Source of the DNA: Actinacidiphila yanglinensis
Lineage (GTDB): Bacteria; Actinomycetota; Actinomycetes; Streptomycetales; Streptomycetaceae
DNA: 64,000 bases
Direction: 5' to 3'
NCBI RefSeq assembly: GCF_900107965.1
Contig: NZ_FNVU01000026.1
Location: 62,001-126,000 of the forward strand
Shown here: piece after piece, positions 27,507-34,951 of the stretch
How the letters are laid out: each line of letters starts with the position of its first letter
Position numbering within the stretch: position 1 is the first letter of the stretch
Made by a program: the position numbers and the translations under genes
Notes under the pieces: model-generated
Databases searched by the model: none
What the model was told of the DNA's origin: nothing
Seen by the model: the letters and a program-made list of their open reading frames with translations, nothing else

Positions 27507-28450
27507 CCGCTGCCGCCGCCGGACCCCTGTCACCGCCCGCCGCCCCGGCGCCCGCCGAGCCGGGGAAGGCGCAGCGCCGGGCCGCCGCCCGCCGCCGGCG
27601 GGTGCCGTACCTGCTGCTGCTCGCCGGCGTGGCCTGGCTGCTGGTCTTCTTCGTCGCGCCGCTGGTCTACCAGGCGTCGACCTCGGTGCAGACCGGCACC
27701 CTGGAGGACGGCTTCAAGGTCACCTGGCACTTCGCCACCTACTGGGACGCGCTGACCGAGTACTGGCCGCACTTCGTCCGCTCCCTGGTCTACTCCGGGA
27801 TCGCCACCGTGCTGTGCCTGGTGATCGGCTACCCGCTGGCGTACACCATCGCCTTCCGGGCCGGGCGCTGGCGCAACCTGGTGCTGATCCTGGTGATCGC
27901 GCCGTTCTTCACCAGCTTCCTGATCCGCACCCTCGCGTGGGAGACGATCCTCGCCGACCAGGGCCCCGTGGTGTCCTTCCTGAACGACCTGCACGTGCTG
28001 GACGTGACGTCCTGGCTCGGCATCACCGAGGGAGACCGGGTGCTGGCCACCCCGCTGGCCGTGGTGTGCGGGCTGACCTACAACTTCCTGCCGTTCATGA
28101 TCCTCCCGCTCTACACCTCGCTGGAGCGGGTCGACGGGCGCCTGCACGAGGCCGCCGGCGACCTGTACGCCACGCCGTTCACCGTCTTCCGCAAGGTAAC
28201 CTTCCCGCTGTCCATGCCGGGCGTGGTGGCCGGCACCCTGCTCACCTTCATCCCCGCCTCCGGCGACTACATCAACGCCGAACTGCTGGGCTCCACCAAC
28301 CAGCAGATGATCGGCAACGTCATCGAGTCGCAGTTCCTGCGGGTGCTGGACTACCCGACGGCGGCGGCCCTGTCCTTCATCCTGATGGCGGTCATCCTGG
28401 CCGTCGTCACCCTCTACATCCGCCGGGCCGGAACGGAGGAGCTGGTCTGA
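27503..28450 (+). CDS. potB: Polyamine ABC transporter permease (PotB-like)
   Basis: This 315-aa permease has a Pro/Ala-rich cytoplasmic start and six predicted spans, from YLLLLAGVAWLLVFFVAPLVY to LSFILMAVILAVVTLYI. Its EAA loop is HEAAGDLYATPFTVFRKVTFP with the conserved Gly. FIPASGDYINAELLG is a PotB-type segment. The ATG overlaps the potA stop as ATGA, and its stop shares a base with the potC ATG (TGATG), giving a fully coupled operon. Confidence 0.94.
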   Translation: MTAAAAGPLSPPAAPAPAEPGKAQRRAAARRRRVPYLLLLAGVAWLLVFFVAPLVYQASTSVQTGTLEDGFKVTWHFATYWDALTEYWPHFVRSLVYSGIATVLCLVIGYPLAYTIAFRAGRWRNLVLILVIAPFFTSFLIRTLAWETILADQGPVVSFLNDLHVLDVTSWLGITEGDRVLATPLAVVCGLTYNFLPFMILPLYTSLERVDGRLHEAAGDLYATPFTVFRKVTFPLSMPGVVAGTLLTFIPASGDYINAELLGSTNQQMIGNVIESQFLRVLDYPTAAALSFILMAVILAVVTLYIRRAGTEELV

Positions 28451-29247
28451 TGCGACTGATCCGCCGGCTGCGCGCCAACCTCGTGGTGATCGCGGGCGTC
28501 CTCGCCCTCGTCTACCTCATCGTGCCCAACCTCGTGGTGCTCGCGTTCTCCTTCAACCAGCCCAAGGGCCGCTTCAACTACACCTGGAACCACTTCTCCA
28601 CCGACGCCTGGCAGCATCCCTGCGGCGTCGCCGGCATGTGCGGCTCGCTCACCCTCAGCCTGAAGATCGCGGTCTACGCGACCGTCGCCGCGACCGTGCT
28701 CGGCACCATGACCGCCTTCGCGCTCGCCCGCTACCGCTTCCGCGGCCGGGGCGCCACCAACATGCTGATCTTCCTGCCGATGGCGATGCCCGAGGTGGTG
28801 ATGGGCGCCTCGCTCGGCACCCTCTTCCTCAACATGCGCATCCAGTTCGGCTTCTGGACCATCCTCATCGCGCACATCATGTTCTGCCTGAGCTTCGTGG
28901 TCACCGCGGTCAAGGCCCGCGTGATGAGCATGGACCCGCGCCTGGAGCAGGCCGCGCAGGACCTCTACGCCACCCCGGCGCAGACCTTCCTGCGGGTCAC
29001 GCTGCCGCTGGCCGCACCCGGCATCGCGGCGGGGGCGCTGCTGTCCTTCGCGCTGTCCTTCGACGACTACATCATCACCAGCTTCAACGCCGGCAACAGC
29101 GTCACCTTCCCGATGTTCGTCTGGGGCTCGGCGCAGCGCGGCACCCCGGTCCAGGTCAACGTGATCGGGACCGCGATGTTCGTGATCGCCGTCCTGCTGG
29201 TGCTGGCCGGGCAGTTGGCCGGCGGACGCAGGAAGGCCCGTGGCTGA
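28450..29247 (+). CDS. potC: Polyamine ABC transporter permease (PotC-like)
   Basis: The 265-aa permease has six predicted spans, starting with VVIAGVLALVYLIVPNLVVL. The EAA loop is EQAAQDLYATPAQTFLRVTLP, and LSFDDYIITSFNAG is the PotC/PotI signature. It is coupled to potB by TGATG and overlaps the oxidase gene by 8 bp. Length matches PotC (about 264 aa). With PotB it should form the channel for putrescine or spermidine import. Confidence 0.94.
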   Translation: MRLIRRLRANLVVIAGVLALVYLIVPNLVVLAFSFNQPKGRFNYTWNHFSTDAWQHPCGVAGMCGSLTLSLKIAVYATVAATVLGTMTAFALARYRFRGRGATNMLIFLPMAMPEVVMGASLGTLFLNMRIQFGFWTILIAHIMFCLSFVVTAVKARVMSMDPRLEQAAQDLYATPAQTFLRVTLPLAAPGIAAGALLSFALSFDDYIITSFNAGNSVTFPMFVWGSAQRGTPVQVNVIGTAMFVIAVLLVLAGQLAGGRRKARG

Positions 29248-30643
29248 GATGGACCCGGCCCGCAGCCTCGCCGCCGCCCGCCCGGTGCCGTACTGGCTCG
29301 ACGACCCGGCCCGGCCGGACGCTGAACCCGCGCTGGCCGGCGCCGAGCACTGCGACCTGCTGGTGGTCGGCGGCGGCTACAGCGGGCTGTGGACAGCGCT
29401 GCTGGCCAAGGAACGCGATCCGGACCGCGACGTGGTGCTGGTCGAGGGCGGCAGGATCGGCGCCGCCGCCTCCGGCCGCAACGGCGGCTTCTGCGCGGCC
29501 AGCCTCACCCACGGCACCGCCAACGGACTGGCGCGCTGGCCCGGGGAGTTCGCGACGCTGCAGCGGCTCGGCGAGCGCAACCTCGACGCCATCGAGGCGG
29601 CCGTCGACCACTACGGCCTGGACTGCGAGTTCGAGCGGACCGGCGAGATCGACGTGGCCACCGCCGAGCACCAGGTCGGCGAACTGCGCGAGGCGCACGA
29701 GGCCGCCGTCCGGCACGGCCTGGACCTGGAACTCCTCGACCGCGACCAGGTGCGCGCGGAGGTCGACTCGCCGACCTTCCTCGCCGGGCTGTACGACCGG
29801 CGCGGCGTCGCCCTGGTGCACCCGGCCAAGCTCGCCTGGGGCCTGAAGCGCGCGGCCGTCCGGTCCGGCGTGCGGATCTACGAGCACACCCCCGCCACGT
29901 CCCTGACCCGGCACGGCGCCGCGCTCGCCGCCCGCACCCCGTACGGCAGGGTGCTCGCCCACCATGTCGCCCTCGGCACCGGGGTGTTCCCCTCGCTGCT
30001 GCGCCGGACCCGCCAGTACACCGTGCCGGTCTACGACTACGCCCTGACCACCGAACCCCTCACCGCCGACCAGCGCGCCGCGATCGGGTGGCGCGGCCGG
30101 CAGGGCCTGGGGGACAGCGCCAACCGCTTCCACTACTTCCGGCCGACCGCCGACGGCCGCGTGCTGTGGGGCGGTTACGACGCGGTCTACCCGCGCGGCG
30201 GCCGGATGAGCGCGGGCTACCAGCACCGCCCGGAGACGTACCTGCGGCTGGCCCGGCACTTCTTCCGCTGCTTCCCGCAGCTGGAAGGGGTGCGGTTCAG
30301 CCACGCCTGGGGCGGGGCCATCGACACCTGCACCCGGTTCGCCGCGTTCTTCGGCACGGGGTACGGCGGGCGGGTCGCGTACGCCGCCGGGTACACCGGG
30401 CTCGGGGTCGGCGCGACGCGGTTCGGCGCGGAGGTGATGCTCGACCTGCTGGCCGGGCGGCCCACCGAACGCACCGCGCTCGCCATGGTGCGCGGCCGCC
30501 CGCTGCCCTTCCCGCCCGAGCCGCTGGCCACCGCCGGGATCGGGCTCACCCAGTGGTCGCTGGCCCGCGCGGACCGCTCCGCGGGGCGCCGCAACCTGTG
30601 GCTGCGGGCGCTGGACCGGGTGGGGTTGGGCTTCGACTCGTAG
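29240..30643 (+). CDS. FAD-dependent amine oxidoreductase (PuuB-like, DAO family)
   Basis: This 467-aa flavoenzyme has the dinucleotide fold near residue 42 (DLLVVGGGYSGLWTALLAKE) and the family segment IGAAASGRNGGFCAASLTHG; the C-terminal GYGGRVAYAAGYTGLGVGATRFGA is the D-amino-acid-oxidase-like FAD loop. It resembles gamma-glutamylputrescine oxidase (PuuB) and S. coelicolor SCO5671, linked to polyamine degradation. It overlaps potC by 8 bp, so import and oxidation are coupled. Start choice is uncertain: GTG 29240 has GGAAGG only 3 bp upstream, while ATG 29249 has the same site at 12 bp. It may instead oxidise another N-alkyl amine. Confidence 0.88.
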   Translation: MAEMDPARSLAAARPVPYWLDDPARPDAEPALAGAEHCDLLVVGGGYSGLWTALLAKERDPDRDVVLVEGGRIGAAASGRNGGFCAASLTHGTANGLARWPGEFATLQRLGERNLDAIEAAVDHYGLDCEFERTGEIDVATAEHQVGELREAHEAAVRHGLDLELLDRDQVRAEVDSPTFLAGLYDRRGVALVHPAKLAWGLKRAAVRSGVRIYEHTPATSLTRHGAALAARTPYGRVLAHHVALGTGVFPSLLRRTRQYTVPVYDYALTTEPLTADQRAAIGWRGRQGLGDSANRFHYFRPTADGRVLWGGYDAVYPRGGRMSAGYQHRPETYLRLARHFFRCFPQLEGVRFSHAWGGAIDTCTRFAAFFGTGYGGRVAYAAGYTGLGVGATRFGAEVMLDLLAGRPTERTALAMVRGRPLPFPPEPLATAGIGLTQWSLARADRSAGRRNLWLRALDRVGLGFDS

Positions 30644-30740
30644 GGGTTCGCGGGTGCCGTTCGTCGGTGCGGTCCGCGGGTGTGCCGGTCCGCGTACAGG
30701 TTCTGCCGTTGCGGTCCGCGGACGGGGGCGGGGACCGGAG

Positions 30741-30756
30741 TGTGATCCGGATCACT
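30741..30756 (+). promoter_or_regulatory. CRP-like palindrome
   Basis: TGTGATCCGGATCACT matches the CRP consensus TGTGA-N6-TCACA at all but the last base and contains the exact 14-bp palindrome GTGATCCGGATCAC. It lies 98 bp before the 150-aa hypothetical gene. The binding protein is inferred from resemblance only. Confidence 0.4.
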
Positions 30757-30805
30757 ACTGGCCGGTAAGGGAAACCCGCGTAATGATCCGGCCCCATCCC
30801 TGTCC

Positions 30806-30835
30806 CTCCTGTGAACGACTCATGCGTCACAGGAG
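30806..30835 (+). promoter_or_regulatory. 9-bp inverted repeat before the ribosome site
   Basis: CTCCTGTGA (30806-30814) and its perfect complement TCACAGGAG (30827-30835) flank a 12-nt loop. As RNA it would form a hairpin ending just before the Shine-Dalgarno of the 30854 gene. As DNA it could be a second operator, sharing the TGTGA/TCACA core with the upstream site. Confidence 0.5.
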
Positions 30836-30853
30836 TAGCGGAGGGGGCACAGG

Positions 30854-31306
30854 ATGGCGAGCACGGGCGCGAAGGGCGCGGTGGAATGGCTGGCGTCGGC
30901 CGCGGACGACCCTCGGGAGTGCAGGTGGGAGTGGGAGCGCAGCCCGCTCGGGGTGGCGCTGCTGCCGGCCGGGCGGCAGTGGGACGTGCTGATCCTGGCC
31001 GGCCGGATCGGCTACGCCACCCTCGACGTGCTGACCCGGCTGGCGGGCCGGTCCGGGCCGGTGCTCGCGGACTTCGGTGACCAGCGGATGGGCTTCTTCG
31101 TCCCGCCGGGCACCGCGACCCGCTGGCTGGGCACCGGGGTGCGGGCGGCCGGGCTCGGCACCTGGATCGTGGTGCCGTATCCCGGGCGGCCGACCGGGGG
31201 AGTGCGCTGGCTGGTCCCCCCGGACGGCTCGGGCCACCTCACCGACCCGGTGGTGCTGGAACTGGCGATGCACGAGGCCGCGGCCCGGCTCTCCGACCTG
31301 TCCTAG
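30854..31306 (+). CDS. Conserved hypothetical protein, primase/polymerase-like fragment
   Basis: This is a 150-aa protein without signal peptide or membrane spans. I do not know a characterised homologue. Segments such as WDVLILAGRIGYATLDVL, GPVLADFGDQRMGFFVPPGT, GTWIVVPYPGRP and VRWLVPPDGSGHLTDPVVLE resemble the N-terminal part of actinobacterial bifunctional primase/polymerase proteins, but the acidic catalytic residues expected there are not obvious. The ATG has a GGAGGGGGCACAGG ribosome region. Its TAG stop forms a shared CTAG palindrome with the stop of the DUF2218 gene on the other strand. Two palindromes lie upstream. Confidence 0.75.
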   Translation: MASTGAKGAVEWLASAADDPRECRWEWERSPLGVALLPAGRQWDVLILAGRIGYATLDVLTRLAGRSGPVLADFGDQRMGFFVPPGTATRWLGTGVRAAGLGTWIVVPYPGRPTGGVRWLVPPDGSGHLTDPVVLELAMHEAAARLSDLS

Positions 31307-31734
31307 CCGCACTGACTCGCGTCCGTGGTTCCACCAGCGCCGTCGGGCTCGGCCGGCGACCGGTCGTCGGCCGCGACCGGGTGCCAGTGCGCCTTCAGCC
31401 CGTCGCGTCGGCCGATCCGCGTGATCCGCTCGGAGATCCCGTCCCGCAGGCGTGACAGGGCCGCTTCGTCGTCGGCGTCGACGCGCAGCGTCAGCGTGTC
31501 CGCGGTGGCGTGCAGGGTCCACCGGCCGTCGGCGAACCGGACGATCCCGTGCGTGTCGGTGTGGTCGACGTGCTGGACCGCGGGCGCGGTCGGGTCCTGC
31601 GCGTGTCCGCCGTGAGCGCCGTGGCCGCCGTGCGGATGGTGGTCCATGCGGTCCATCCGGCCCAGGTGGCTGCAGAGTTGGACGAGGTAGCGGCTCGCGC
31701 GGTCGGTGGCGAGGCGGGCTTCGGCGGTCGGCAT
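31303..31734 (-). CDS. DUF2218 domain protein, histidine-rich
   Basis: The 143-aa cytoplasmic protein starts with the DUF2218 pattern TAEARLATDRASRYLVQLCSH and contains GRWTLHATADTLTLRVDADD. An inserted stretch near residues 28-45 is rich in His and Gly (DHHPHGGHGAHGGHAQD), suggesting metal binding; more His follow (HVDHTDTHG). Its role is unknown. AAAGGAG lies 6 bp before the ATG. It is the second gene after a methyltransferase, on the same strand. Its stop overlaps the hypothetical gene tail to tail by 4 bp (CTAG). Confidence 0.88.
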   Translation of the reverse strand: MPTAEARLATDRASRYLVQLCSHLGRMDRMDHHPHGGHGAHGGHAQDPTAPAVQHVDHTDTHGIVRFADGRWTLHATADTLTLRVDADDEAALSRLRDGISERITRIGRRDGLKAHWHPVAADDRSPAEPDGAGGTTDASQCG

Positions 31735-31800
31735 GACCGCTCCTTTCGTGGTGGTGTCGCGTGGTCGTGCCGCGTGGTGGTGCTGCGTGGTGGTGGCGCG

Positions 31801-32445
31801 TCACCCGCGGGTCAGGTGGGTGCGCCAGCCGCGGATCCCGCCGCTGAGGGCGGGCAGGGAACTGTCGATCGTCACCGGGTCGATGGCGTGGATCTGCCAG
31901 CCGTCGGCGAAGTTGCCGCGGATCTCGTCCGGAGTCAGCCGGTGCACGCGTCCGGAGCGGTTCGGCGGTTCGTCGCGGAAGGACAGCACGAAGCACTGCC
32001 CGCCCGGTGCGGTCACCTGGCGCAGACCGGCCACGTAGCGGGCGCGGTCCTCGCCGTGGAACCCGTGCAGGACCAGCGAGTCGAGCACGGTCGCGAAACC
32101 CCCCGCCGATTCGCCGAGTTCGGCCAGGTCCCGCACGTCGTGCCGCAGGAAGCGCGCGGTCAGGCCGCGCTCCGCCGCCTTGCGTTCGGCCGCGGCCAGG
32201 GCGGTGGCGGCGAGGTCGACCCCGGTCGCGTCCAGGCCCAGCCGGGCGGCCATCAGGGTGTGCTCGCCCGTCCCGCAGCCGACGTCGAGTACCGGGCCGC
32301 GGAGGATGCCGCCCTCGGCGAGGGCGAGCAGGGCCGGCTGGGGCCGGCCGATGTCCCAGGGCGGCGGGGCCGCGTACAGGGCATCCAGGGAGTCCGGCCC
32401 GGCGGCGGGCGGGGCGGTGGCATGGGTGGGCGGTGCGTCGGACAC
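31801..32445 (-). CDS. Class I SAM-dependent methyltransferase
   Basis: This 214-aa protein has the class I Rossmann methyltransferase motif I (GPVLDVGCGTGEHTLMAA), motif II (GLDATGVDLAATAL), an acidic motif III (ARFLRHDVRDL) and motif IV (FATVLDSLVLHGF). It resembles Streptomyces methyltransferases of the UbiE/tellurite-resistance type. The substrate is unknown. The GTG has GAGGGG 6 bp upstream. Divergent from a TetR gene, with a palindrome in the promoter spacer, so probably repressed by that TetR and co-expressed with the DUF2218 gene downstream. Confidence 0.88.
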   Translation of the reverse strand: MSDAPPTHATAPPAAGPDSLDALYAAPPPWDIGRPQPALLALAEGGILRGPVLDVGCGTGEHTLMAARLGLDATGVDLAATALAAAERKAAERGLTARFLRHDVRDLAELGESAGGFATVLDSLVLHGFHGEDRARYVAGLRQVTAPGGQCFVLSFRDEPPNRSGRVHRLTPDEIRGNFADGWQIHAIDPVTIDSSLPALSGGIRGWRTHLTRG

Positions 32446-32481
32446 GGGAACCCCTCATCTCCGGTCGGATCGACCTCCTCA

Positions 32482-32510
32482 GCTTTATCGAGACACTGTG
32501 TCTTCGTCAA
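32482..32510 (-). promoter_or_regulatory. Methyltransferase promoter with palindromic operator in its spacer
   Basis: On the minus strand TTGACG (32510-32505) is a near-consensus -35. After 17 bp, TAAAGC (32487-32482), or GATAAA with a 15-bp spacer, can serve as -10. Between them AGACACTGTGTCT (32491-32503) is a perfect 13-bp palindrome. That position blocks polymerase, as in TetR-type repression. The divergent TetR gene starts 48 bp from the palindrome and probably autoregulates. Confidence 0.6.
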
Positions 32511-32550
32511 GGCAGAGTGTCGGAGTGCTGGCGTTGTGTATCCTCCAGGC

Positions 32551-33123
32551 ATGCCGAAGCTGTGGAACGAGACGATCGACGGGCATCGCCGCGCCGTGCG
32601 GGACGCGGTCCTGGAGACCACCGTCGCGCTCGTGACCGAGCACGGCCTGGCGTCGGTGACGATGTCGCAGATCGCGAAGGAGGCCGGGATCGGGCGCGCG
32701 ACGCTCTACAAGTACTTCCCGGACGTCCCGTCGATCCTGCTCGCCTGGCACGACCGCCATGTCGCCGCCCATCTCGCCGCGCTCGCCGGCGCCCGCGACC
32801 GGGCCCACGGGCCGTCCGAACGGCTCGGGGCGATCCTGCGCGGGTACGCGCACATCACCCACCGGCGGCCCCAGGACGGCGAGATCGCCGCTTTCGTCCA
32901 CCGGGACCCCCATGTCACCCGGGCCCAGCGGCAGTTGCACGACCTGGTGCGCGAGGCCGTCGCGGAGGCCGCCGCGGCGGGTGCGGTCCGCGACGACGTC
33001 GCCCCCGGCGAGCTGGCGGACTACTGCCTGCACGCGCTGTCCGCCGCCGGAGCGATGCCCTCCGAGGCGGCCGTCCGCCGGCTCGTCGACGTCACCCTCT
33101 CCGGCCTGCGGCCCGCACCCTGA
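32551..33123 (+). CDS. TetR-family transcriptional regulator
   Basis: The 190-aa protein has an N-terminal TetR DNA-binding domain: VLETTVALVTEHGLASVTMSQIAKEAGIGRATLYKYFPDVPSIL, written here in pieces, with the recognition helix GIGRATLYKYF. The ligand domain follows and includes HITHRRPQDGEIAAFVHRD, unusual in having several His. It is divergent from the methyltransferase-DUF2218 pair and is inferred to bind the AGACAC palindrome between them. The ATG at 32551 has a TCCAGG upstream but no strong ribosome site. The ligand is unknown. Confidence 0.92.
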   Translation: MPKLWNETIDGHRRAVRDAVLETTVALVTEHGLASVTMSQIAKEAGIGRATLYKYFPDVPSILLAWHDRHVAAHLAALAGARDRAHGPSERLGAILRGYAHITHRRPQDGEIAAFVHRDPHVTRAQRQLHDLVREAVAEAAAAGAVRDDVAPGELADYCLHALSAAGAMPSEAAVRRLVDVTLSGLRPAP

Positions 33124-33136
33124 CGAGTCCGCCGCG

Positions 33137-34117
33137 TCAGCCCGCCACGTGGAGGGTCAGTGCGGCGGTGTGCACCCTTCCCGCGGTCCGGAACTGGAGG
33201 AAGAGCCGCCAGTTCCCCGGAGCCGGCAACTCCGCGTGGAAGGACAGGTCCGGGCCGCCTTCATCCCCGCTCGCCGGCGTGGTCGGGTGCAGGTGGGCGA
33301 ACGCGGCGTCGCCCGCGTGGAAGGCCGTCAGGTGGGCGTAGGTGCCGAGGTACGGCTGGAGATCGGTGACCGGTTCACCGTTCCTGGTGAGACGGACCGT
33401 CAGCGGGTGCTCCATGCCGGCCGTCAAGTCGCCCTGGACGGTCACGGTGCAGCCGTCCACCGTCGTGGTGCCGGCGGCCGCGGGCAGGGTGGTGGTCCGG
33501 GACGTGCCGGGGACCGTGACGGTTCGTGACAGCACGAAGTCCTTGCTCCCGCCCGGACCGCCGGCCGGCGTGAACGTGGCGAACATCCGCCAGGAACCCG
33601 GCGCGAGCGTGCTCAGCGACGCGGTCCAGGTGCCGTCCTCGGCCATGGTCGGGTGGAGGTGCTGGAAGCCCGTCAGGTCCGAGCGGATGGCGTAGAAGTG
33701 CAGCCGCTCGGTCTGGTCCACGGCGAACGCCGTCACCGGCCTGCCGTCCGGGCCGGTCACCGCGAAGCGGTAGGCGGCCGGCCGTCCTGACGGGAGCGCG
33801 GCGTCACTGCTGGTGAGGCGGTAGCCGTCCAGGGAGTCGGACAGACCGTCGTCGCCGGGCATCCCGTCCATGCCCGGCATGGACGGGTCCTCGTGCCCGG
33901 AACCGCCGGGCGACGGCATCGAGGCGCCGGCCGACGGCATCGCGCCGTGATCCGTGCCGGGCAGGGACGGGGAGCCCTGGGACGACGAACCGCAGGCCGC
34001 CAGGGTCAGGGCGAGCGCGGCGGACAGGCCGGCCGAGACGAGAGCGCGGCGGCGCAGGGCGGGGCGGCCGGGACGTGCGGAACGTGCGGGACGTGCGGAA
34101 CGTGCAGAAACTGACAT
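33137..34117 (-). CDS. Secreted Met/His-rich lipoprotein, possibly copper-related
   Basis: This 326-aa precursor has an Arg/Ala/Ser repeat in the n-region, then a lipoprotein signal (LVSAGLSAALALTLAACGSS). The mature N-terminus is rich in Met, His, Gly and Pro (DHGAMPSAGASMPSP, GHEDPSMPGMDGMPGDD), as in copper-binding extracellular proteins. Two later domains have similar endings with His motifs (FQHLHPTM and FAHLHPTT), both preceding Trp/Phe-rich beta strands. It follows the DUF6153 gene by 99 bp on the same strand. A CsoR-like site upstream of that gene supports copper response. The exact role is unknown. Confidence 0.8.
   Translation of the reverse strand: MSVSARSARPARSARPGRPALRRRALVSAGLSAALALTLAACGSSSQGSPSLPGTDHGAMPSAGASMPSPGGSGHEDPSMPGMDGMPGDDGLSDSLDGYRLTSSDAALPSGRPAAYRFAVTGPDGRPVTAFAVDQTERLHFYAIRSDLTGFQHLHPTMAEDGTWTASLSTLAPGSWRMFATFTPAGGPGGSKDFVLSRTVTVPGTSRTTTLPAAAGTTTVDGCTVTVQGDLTAGMEHPLTVRLTRNGEPVTDLQPYLGTYAHLTAFHAGDAAFAHLHPTTPASGDEGGPDLSFHAELPAPGNWRLFLQFRTAGRVHTAALTLHVAG
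34072..34107 (-). repeat. Four tandem 9-bp units in the lipoprotein signal region
   Basis: Units at 34072-34080, 34081-34089, 34090-34098 and 34099-34107 alternate GACGTGCGG and AACGTGCGG (the last ends CAG). They encode the ARSARPARSAR stretch before the signal peptide. Copy changes would be in frame. Confidence 0.85.
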
Positions 34118-34216
34118 GGCGATCAGGTCTTTCCGGGTGGGCGCGCCGGACCGGCGCGCGGAGGTGATCAGGGCGGCAGGGGCCGTCCGGCGTCCTGGCC
34201 GGAACGGCGGCCCTGA

Positions 34217-34711
34217 TCAGGTCCGCGCGACGCCCACCTGGAGGAGGAGGCCGCGCCCGCCTGGTGGCGGTGGCCCGCGGCGCCTCGTCCTGCCCCGCAC
34301 CACCACGAGCTCGGCAATTCCGGCCGCCGCAAGCGCCGCAACCACCACCACGAGCCCGTCGATCGGCAGCGCGGAGTGCTCGCGGGCGGGGGTGGACACG
34401 CACGAGCCGCCGTGCGCCATCGACGGCGCGGCCGCGCGTACGGCCGGTCCGGTCCAGGAAGGCGACCCCGGTTCATGGCCGCCCGCCGCATGCCCGGCCG
34501 GTGCGTGACCGCCCGACGGCAAGGACGCCGGTGCCGCGCCGGAGGCACCCCCCGCGGACATCGGTGCCGCCATGGTGGACGGCATCGCGCCATGGCAGCC
34601 CCCGGCGGCGGCAGCCGGAGAGCCGTGCATCAGGAAGAGCCCGGCCAGGAGGGCGCAGACCGCCAGCAGCCGGGGGATACCCGACCTGCCGACCCGCCTG
34701 CTGCCCTCCAC
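34217..34711 (-). CDS. DUF6153-like exported membrane protein
   Basis: This 164-aa protein has an N-terminal hydrophobic signal (IPRLLAVCALLAGLFLMHGSPA), a periplasmic part with His, Met and Cys (GGCHGAMPSTMAAPM, GGHAPAGHAAGGHEPG, HGGSC), a second membrane span (GLVVVVAALAAAGIAELVVV), and a basic C-tail. This matches proteins annotated DUF6153 in Streptomyces. Metal binding is suggested by the His/Met/Cys content. The GTG at 34711 has GGGAGG about 8 bp upstream. A TACCC-N5-GGGTA element lies 65 bp upstream, and the Met/His lipoprotein follows. Confidence 0.75.
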   Translation of the reverse strand: MEGSRRVGRSGIPRLLAVCALLAGLFLMHGSPAAAAGGCHGAMPSTMAAPMSAGGASGAAPASLPSGGHAPAGHAAGGHEPGSPSWTGPAVRAAAPSMAHGGSCVSTPAREHSALPIDGLVVVVAALAAAGIAELVVVRGRTRRRGPPPPGGRGLLLQVGVART

Positions 34712-34771
34712 GGCCCGCGCCTCCCGCTCTCGTCCCGACCGGCCCGCGTCCGAGGACCGCGGTGGATTGCG

Positions 34772-34790
34772 AGAGTACCCCGCCCGGGTA
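34772..34790 (-). promoter_or_regulatory. CsoR-like operator upstream of the DUF6153 gene
   Basis: TACCCCGCCCGGGTA (34776-34790) is TACCC-N5-GGGTA, the arrangement bound by copper-sensing CsoR repressors. On the minus strand it directly adjoins TACTCT (34777-34772), a possible -10. The downstream products are rich in copper-type ligands. Confidence 0.55.
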
Positions 34791-34951
34791 TACGGCGCCC
34801 CCGCCGGCGTGACCACCGGTCCCCGGCCGATCCACCCGCGAAACGCACCGGTCGCCTCGTCGTGGACACGCCCTCGCACCGCCCGGGTGCTTGTGGCATC
34901 GCGCCGCACGTGGCGACACTGGCGGCAGACGACGACGGAAGGGTTCACCCC

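Noticed and set aside
24906-27533. Long minus-strand frame opposite potD and potA
   Set aside because: PotD and PotA motifs define the coding strand; the other frame has no family features.
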